NCBI GenBank assembly: GCA_937982505.1
Contig: CALJLV010000235.1
Location: forward strand, 1-14,734
DNA: 14,734 nucleotides
Direction: 5' to 3'
From: an uncultured Desulfobacteraceae bacterium
GTDB taxonomy: Bacteria; Desulfobacterota; Desulfobacteria; Desulfobacterales; UBA2174
The notes under the pieces were generated by a model. That model was given only the letters and a program-made list of their open reading frames with translations, searched no databases and was not told where the DNA came from. Positions 13,857 to 14,734 of this stretch are shown piece by piece; position 1 is the stretch's first letter; every line of letters begins with the position of its first letter. The translations under genes were made by a program, and so were the position numbers.

Positions 13857-13863
13857 ACCTCCT
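13857..13863 (-). promoter_or_regulatory. Strong Shine-Dalgarno for the PEP-synthase-like gene
   Basis: AGGAGGT on the minus strand, six bases before the ATG at 13850. It is the best ribosome binding site in the window and rejects the longer start at 13943, which would overlap the upstream gene. Confidence 0.85.
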
Positions 13864-13890
13864 TTGGACAGGTGGGGGGCTGAAGCGCCA

Positions 13891-14734
13891 TCATAGACGA
13901 TTCGGCCGGCTCCTGGAATGCCCGCTGTTCCGATTCCGGGCATGCCGGCCGTAGGCGACGCCCAGCTTGCGCATGCGGGCCCGCAGGGTGCTCGGATTCA
14001 GCCCCAGCAGGGCGGCGGCCCCCCGGGGCCCTTCCACCCGCCCCCGGGCATGTTCCAGGGCCTTGCGGATATGGGCGGCCACCACCTGGTCGAGGGGGGC
14101 GATGGATCCCTCTTCCGGCTTGGATGCCCCGGCGTGTGCGGCGGCCACCGGACCCATCAGAGCGTCGAAGGTCAGGCCGCCGGCGCCACCGGAAAAAGGG
14201 TACTGGATCAGGGCCCGCTCCACCAGATTTTCCAGTTCGCGCACGTTCCCGGGCCAGTGGTAGGCCTGAAGACGCTCCAGGGCCCCCGGGGCCAGGGACG
14301 GCAGGTCCCCGATCTTCAGTTCGCGGGCCTTTCTCTCGATGAAATGGCGCACCAGGGCCGGGATGTCGTCCAGGCGCCGGCGCAGGGGCGGGATCATGAT
14401 GGGAAAGACGTTGAGGCGGAACCAGAGATCCTCGCGAAAGGTTCCGGACCGCACCATGGCCTCGAGGTTGCGGTGGGTGGCGCTGATGATGCGCACGTCC
14501 ACCCCGATGGGCGCGGTGCCCCCCACCCGCTCCACCACCTGGTGCTGGACGACCCGGAGCAGGCGCACCTGGGCCGCGGCGGGCAGCTCGCCGATCTCGT
14601 CGAGAAAAATGGTTCCCCCGTGGGCCCGTTCGAAGCGCCCCCGCTTGCGGGCGATGGCGCCGGTGAAGGCCCCCTTTTCGTGGCCGAACAGCTCGCTGTC
14701 GATGAGGGCCTCGGGAATGGCGCCGCAGTTGACC
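13891..14734 (-). CDS. Sigma-54-dependent transcriptional activator (5' end outside the window)
   Basis: A partial gene: about 280 C-terminal codons are visible and the frame runs off the right edge. The visible part is most of the AAA+ domain: VNCGAIPE, SELFGHEKGAFTGA with the sigma-54-contacting GAFTGA loop, the Walker B strand GTIFLDEIGELP, SATHRNLE, and FREDLWFRLNVFPI with the arginine fingers. It is followed by LRRRLDDIPALV and the Fis-type helix-turn-helix near the end (GAAALLGLNPSTLRARMRKLGV). The Walker A motif and any N-terminal sensory domain lie beyond 14734, so the signal cannot be inferred. It reads in the same direction as the PEP-synthase-like gene 40 nt downstream and may regulate it, or be cotranscribed with it. 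No -24/-12 promoter was found in the 40-nt gap. Confidence 0.92.
   Translation of the reverse strand, partial: VNCGAIPEALIDSELFGHEKGAFTGAIARKRGRFERAHGGTIFLDEIGELPAAAQVRLLRVVQHQVVERVGGTAPIGVDVRIISATHRNLEAMVRSGTFREDLWFRLNVFPIMIPPLRRRLDDIPALVRHFIERKARELKIGDLPSLAPGALERLQAYHWPGNVRELENLVERALIQYPFSGGAGGLTFDALMGPVAAAHAGASKPEEGSIAPLDQVVAAHIRKALEHARGRVEGPRGAAALLGLNPSTLRARMRKLGVAYGRHARNRNSGHSRSRPNRL

Noticed and set aside
13851..13943. Upstream start at 13943 for the dikinase-like protein
   Set aside because: It would overlap the activator gene and lacks a ribosome binding site, whereas the ATG at 13850 has AGGAGGT six bases upstream.

Overview
The window is GC-rich DNA (about two thirds G+C by eye) from a Gram-negative bacterium. 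The gene content fits a Desulfobacterota (Deltaproteobacteria)-like organism: a sigma-54 activator, a PEP-synthase-like protein, a diguanylate cyclase, a lysine 2,3-aminomutase-like radical SAM enzyme, TTGGTCA heptamer repeats and REP-like palindromes. The UbiG/UbiE pair is proteobacterial in character, so the lineage is an inference. Every intact gene lies on the minus strand, so transcription runs from right to left.

Right part (14734 to 9283): a three-gene unit. It begins with the C-terminal part of a sigma-54-dependent activator that runs off the right edge. Next, 40 nt downstream and behind a near-perfect ribosome binding site, is a 1039-residue protein with PEP-synthase-type ATP-grasp and phospho-histidine domains, no recognisable PEP/pyruvate TIM barrel, and a probable concanavalin-like C-terminal domain. 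It overlaps by 4 nt a membrane-anchored diguanylate cyclase with intact GGEEF and I-site motifs.

Middle right (9282 to 7788): a stretch with no clearly intact gene. It holds several families of short palindromic repeats, a 5'-truncated HigA-type antitoxin remnant (plus strand) and an internal fragment of a short-chain dehydrogenase (minus strand).

Middle (7787 to 6253): ubiG and ubiE, quinone-ring methyltransferases, coupled by an ATGA overlap. A 445-nt gap with hairpins and an AT-rich island then separates them from the next unit.

Left part (5807 to 24): the most interesting region, a four-gene same-strand cluster. It contains a lysine 2,3-aminomutase homologue that keeps every substrate-, PLP- and cluster-binding residue I can place, two overlapping D-Ala-D-Ala-ligase-like ATP-grasp enzymes, and a 750-residue fusion of acetyltransferase, acetylpolyamine-amidohydrolase/HDAC-like deacetylase and acetyltransferase. 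Together they suggest a pathway that makes beta-lysine (or a relative), joins it through ATP-dependent amide bonds, and adds or removes acetyl groups. I do not recognise this pathway as a described one. The fusion gene is bracketed by oppositely oriented heptamer repeats, including a nine-unit array upstream.
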